A stretch of 8,166 nt of DNA from Phycisphaerae bacterium (lineage in GTDB: Bacteria > Planctomycetota > Phycisphaerae > UBA1845), in assembly GCA_028277545.1 (NCBI GenBank), contig JANQGB010000297.1, positions 1 to 8,166 on the forward strand. Reading direction: 5' to 3'. The translations under genes and the position numbers were made by a program. Numbering within the stretch: position 1 is the first letter of the stretch; the number at the start of each line of letters is the position of its first letter. The notes beneath the pieces are model-generated. The model did no database searches. It was given only the letters and a program-made list of their open reading frames with translations, and had not been told where the DNA came from. Of this stretch, positions 6,412 to 8,166 are shown piece by piece.

Positions 6412-6882
6412 TCAGGCCGACAGGTCGATCTGGCTGCCGCTGTCCTGGGGATCGCCCTCGGCGCCGGTGCTACCGACGACGGCCTGGCTGGTCGACAGGG
6501 TGACAGACTGCTGCTGGATCTGGACGACGTTGGTGGCCGAGTGGATGCCCACCGACGACTGGCGATCCGCGGCGCCCATGCCCAGCGAATCCAGCAGACC
6601 GGTGACGGCCGCCTGCTGCTGTTCCTGCTCGTTGGACAGCAAGGCCTGCATGATCAGCAGCCCGATCATCATGCGGAGCAGTTTGTTGTTCTCCATGCCG
6701 CCGCCGATCGAGTTGAGCAGGGCATCGACCTGCGAGTGGACCATGGTGATGTTAACGGACGTGGCCGAGATCGAACTGGCCGACGACATGCCGGCTGCCG
6801 GCTGGGCGCTGGCCGGCGACTGCACGCTGGTCACCTGCTGAGCACCGCCAATGCCGCCCGATACGGGCTGTACTGGGTTCAT
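6412..6882 (-). CDS. Low-complexity, cysteine- and aromatic-free small protein
   Basis: I do not recognise a named family. The 156-residue product has no Cys, Trp, Tyr or Phe, only one Lys and two Arg, and many Ser, Gln, Ala, Gly and Met. Residues 2-42 are Ser/Gln/Ala/Pro/Gly-rich and probably disordered. Residues 50-102 form likely amphipathic or hydrophobic helices, with ENNKLLRMMIGLLIMQALL at 64-82 and a Gln run EQEQQQ at 85-90. The tail 103-156 is again polar, Gln/Ser/Thr-rich and acidic. There is no cleavable signal peptide. The make-up resembles harpins and other type III or flagellar export substrates, but no export gene is nearby, so this is only a suggestion. ATG 6882 was chosen for its purine-rich leader (AAGGGGAGAGAAGGAT); the frame extends upstream to 6987 without a good start. 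The gene appears monocistronic. Confidence 0.72.
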   Translation of the reverse strand: MNPVQPVSGGIGGAQQVTSVQSPASAQPAAGMSSASSISATSVNITMVHSQVDALLNSIGGGMENNKLLRMMIGLLIMQALLSNEQEQQQAAVTGLLDSLGMGAADRQSSVGIHSATNVVQIQQQSVTLSTSQAVVGSTGAEGDPQDSGSQIDLSA

Positions 6883-6892
6883 ATCCTTCTCT

Positions 6893-6919
6893 CCCCTTAG
6901 GGGGGCCGGTCTGGCCCCC
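6893..6919 (-). promoter_or_regulatory. Competing hairpins before the 156-residue protein
   Basis: In the leader of the minus-strand gene, GGGGGCC (6901-6907) and GGCCCCC (6913-6919) form a perfect seven-base-pair stem. The same G-run on the plus strand (6900-6903, C-run in the mRNA) can instead pair with 6893-6896, the GGGG of the likely ribosome site, around a three-base loop. The two structures exclude each other, so the leader could switch between an open and a hidden ribosome site. The pairings are seen; the switching is inference. Confidence 0.35.
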
Positions 6920-7220
6920 AGGCTCACCATACATCGAAGCCACTGCGGATCCTGAGTCGGGCCGCGCCGGCCCGCTTGCGACAACATCTTGCTATGTACA
7001 GAGTTACAGCGGTCTACCGTCTGGCGCGACTGCGCAGATTGCTCCGGCGCGCGCGTTGCGGACGGCGCTCACCAGGCCCATAACCGACTGAAGACGCGTA
7101 ACATGTTGCGGGAAAGAGAGTTGTGATTATCGACCGAATGTCGCGCTACGGCAACGCGCTCGGCGAGACGCTCGGCGCCGCGGTACAGAACACCGCCGCG
7201 CCGCTCGTGCAGGCCCCGCG
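6920..7220. other. Intergenic stretch without a supported gene
   Basis: This lies between the divergent 156-residue protein gene and ispE. Short open frames exist on both strands, including 7123-7224 plus (33 codons) and 7069-7269 minus, but none has a convincing ribosome site or recognisable product. No RNA gene was recognised. Confidence 0.5.
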
Positions 7221-7248
7221 TTGACACGAGGGTGCGGGCATCTATCAT
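7221..7248 (+). promoter_or_regulatory. Near-consensus sigma70 promoter of ispE
   Basis: A perfect TTGACA (7221-7226) is followed after 16 bases by TATCAT (7243-7248, five of six to -10). This is the best promoter match in the window. Transcription would start near 7255, leaving a leader of about 190 bases before the ispE start at 7448. Confidence 0.6.
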
Positions 7249-7363
7249 GCATCGGTACTTTTGTCGCACGCGGTTGGCGGTCTTGGGGCCGGCGCGAAGG
7301 CAGATCGAGCGGGCCGTTCGATTGACTCAGATTGTGGGCGGAGTGCCGTTGGGTGGCGGATGT

Positions 7364-7393
7364 GCGTCCATTGCCATGCTGGCAAATGGACGC
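7364..7393 (+). promoter_or_regulatory. Strong hairpin in the ispE leader
   Basis: GCGTCCATT (7364-7372) pairs perfectly with AATGGACGC (7385-7393), and inside it GCCA (7373-7376) pairs with TGGC (7380-7383) around the loop TGC, leaving a single bulged A at 7384. This gives 13 base pairs in 30 bases. No T-run follows within the next 15 bases, so it is not a typical terminator. It ends 54 bases before ATG 7448 and may control ispE expression or mRNA stability, or be a palindromic protein site. Confidence 0.55.
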
Positions 7394-7447
7394 GGCATTG
7401 TGAGGACGCGGGTTGTTTTCCGGATCGGCGCCAAAGAGATGGGCACC

Positions 7448-8166
7448 ATGACGCAATCGCCAGCCGATTCTCCATCCTCCGCGCATCACCTGATCAAGAC
7501 GCCGGCCAAGGTGAATCTCTGGCTGCAGGTTCTGGGCAGACGGGCGGATGGGTTCCACGAGCTCCGATCCTTGGCGGTGGCCGTCGGGCTGTTTGATGAA
7601 CTTACGTTTGAATCAGCTCCGGCGGGTCAGTTCGAACTGCGGTGCGACGAGCCCGCCCTGGCCAAGGGCGACCAGAACCTGGTAGTGCGGGCAGCGCGGC
7701 TGTTGGCAGAGAGGACCGGCGCGCGACACGGAGCCCGCATAACCCTGCGCAAGCGAATTCCGGTAGCGGCCGGCATGGGTGGCGGCAGCAGTGATGCCGC
7801 GGCGACTCTCGTCGTACTCAACCGTCTTTGGCAAACCGGCCTTTCGGCAGAGGCCTTGGCCGCTCTGGGGGCCGAGATCGGCTCGGACGTGCCCCTGTTT
7901 TTCTGCCTGCCGGCGGCGCAGCTGGCCGGCCGTGGAGAGCAGGTGGCGCCGGTGGGTATGCAGTGGTCCGGCTGGGCCCTGCTGATACTTGGTGGCGTCG
8001 AAGTCTCGACGCCGAAGGTATACGGAGCTTGGCGGGCGGAGGATGTCGAACTCGCCGGGCGGGACGGAATCAGCCGCCTGCTGGCCGCGACGTCCGCTGA
8101 AGAAGTGGGCCGGCTGCTGGCCAACGACCTCGAGCCCGCGGTGTTTCGCGTGTGCCCGTTGGTCGG
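7448..8166 (+). CDS. ispE: 4-diphosphocytidyl-2-C-methyl-D-erythritol kinase, partial at 3' end
   Basis: IspE phosphorylates the 2-hydroxyl of 4-diphosphocytidyl-methylerythritol with ATP, a step of the non-mevalonate (MEP) route to isoprenoids, in the cytoplasm. It is a GHMP-superfamily kinase. Visible marks are the N-terminal PAKVNLWLQV with the catalytic lysine K21, RRADGFHEL (31-39), the ATP-binding loop PVAAGMGGGSSDAA (105-118), and the catalytic aspartate D147 in IGSDVPLFF. VSTPKVYGA further on is also typical. About 239 codons are present before the window ends; the family is usually near 280-300, so roughly the last fifth is missing. ATG 7448 is preferred because AAAGAG lies nine bases upstream and it leaves a normal short N-terminus; ATG 7439 is in frame, and the frame stays open to 7247, but that part holds the strong hairpin. 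A near-consensus promoter lies at 7221-7248. Confidence 0.95.
   Translation, partial: MTQSPADSPSSAHHLIKTPAKVNLWLQVLGRRADGFHELRSLAVAVGLFDELTFESAPAGQFELRCDEPALAKGDQNLVVRAARLLAERTGARHGARITLRKRIPVAAGMGGGSSDAAATLVVLNRLWQTGLSAEALAALGAEIGSDVPLFFCLPAAQLAGRGEQVAPVGMQWSGWALLILGGVEVSTPKVYGAWRAEDVELAGRDGISRLLAATSAEEVGRLLANDLEPAVFRVCPLV

Noticed and set aside
7123..7224. 33-codon frame on the plus strand (GTG start, IIDRMSRYGNALGETLGAA...)
   Set aside because: The composition is plausible, but there is no properly spaced ribosome site, no family resemblance, and its stop overlaps the -35 box of the strong ispE promoter.

Overview
The window is moderately GC-rich bacterial DNA. A PAS-type NtrB-like kinase with a sigma54 activator, a PilZ protein, a DUF695-RraB fusion, tRNA-Glu and ispE together suggest a Gram-negative-type bacterium. 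The gene style (TTG starts, weak Shine-Dalgarno sites, many lineage-specific small proteins) would fit a planctomycete or a relative, but the sequence alone does not prove this. It looks like ordinary chromosome: no CRISPR array, no intact mobile element and no clear defence or toxin system was seen.

Layout. Bases 1-455 hold no supported gene; there is a candidate promoter at 343-371 and a weak terminator-like hairpin at 238-257. A two-component operon follows: a soluble PAS-HisKA-HATPase kinase (456-1634) whose stop overlaps the start of an NtrC-type sigma54 activator (1631-3094). Facing it is a PilZ c-di-GMP receptor gene (3279-3668, minus), with a promoter at 3758-3786 and a ribosome site buried in a hairpin. 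Next are an unrecognised 143-residue protein that may be read from a leaderless mRNA (3962-4393, plus), a membrane-anchored MORN-like repeat protein (4533-4964, minus), a short recombinase-like coding scrap (5114-5221), and a DUF695-RraB protein (5345-6112, plus). A terminator lies between that gene and tRNA-Glu(CUC) (6208-6280, minus). Then come a low-complexity 156-residue protein with no cysteine or aromatic residues (6412-6882, minus), a long intergenic region with a near-consensus promoter and a strong hairpin, and ispE, which runs off the right edge. The short convergent gaps 3095-3278 and 4394-4532 showed no convincing terminator or gene.

How the parts relate. The kinase and regulator form one phosphorelay, made as a translationally coupled pair. 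I found no good -24/-12 site in the window, so their targets are probably elsewhere. The other genes are mostly single transcription units on alternating strands with no visible shared pathway. The points most worth a second look are the ispE leader hairpin, the aromatic-free harpin-like protein, the occluded PilZ ribosome site, and the possibly leaderless unknown gene.
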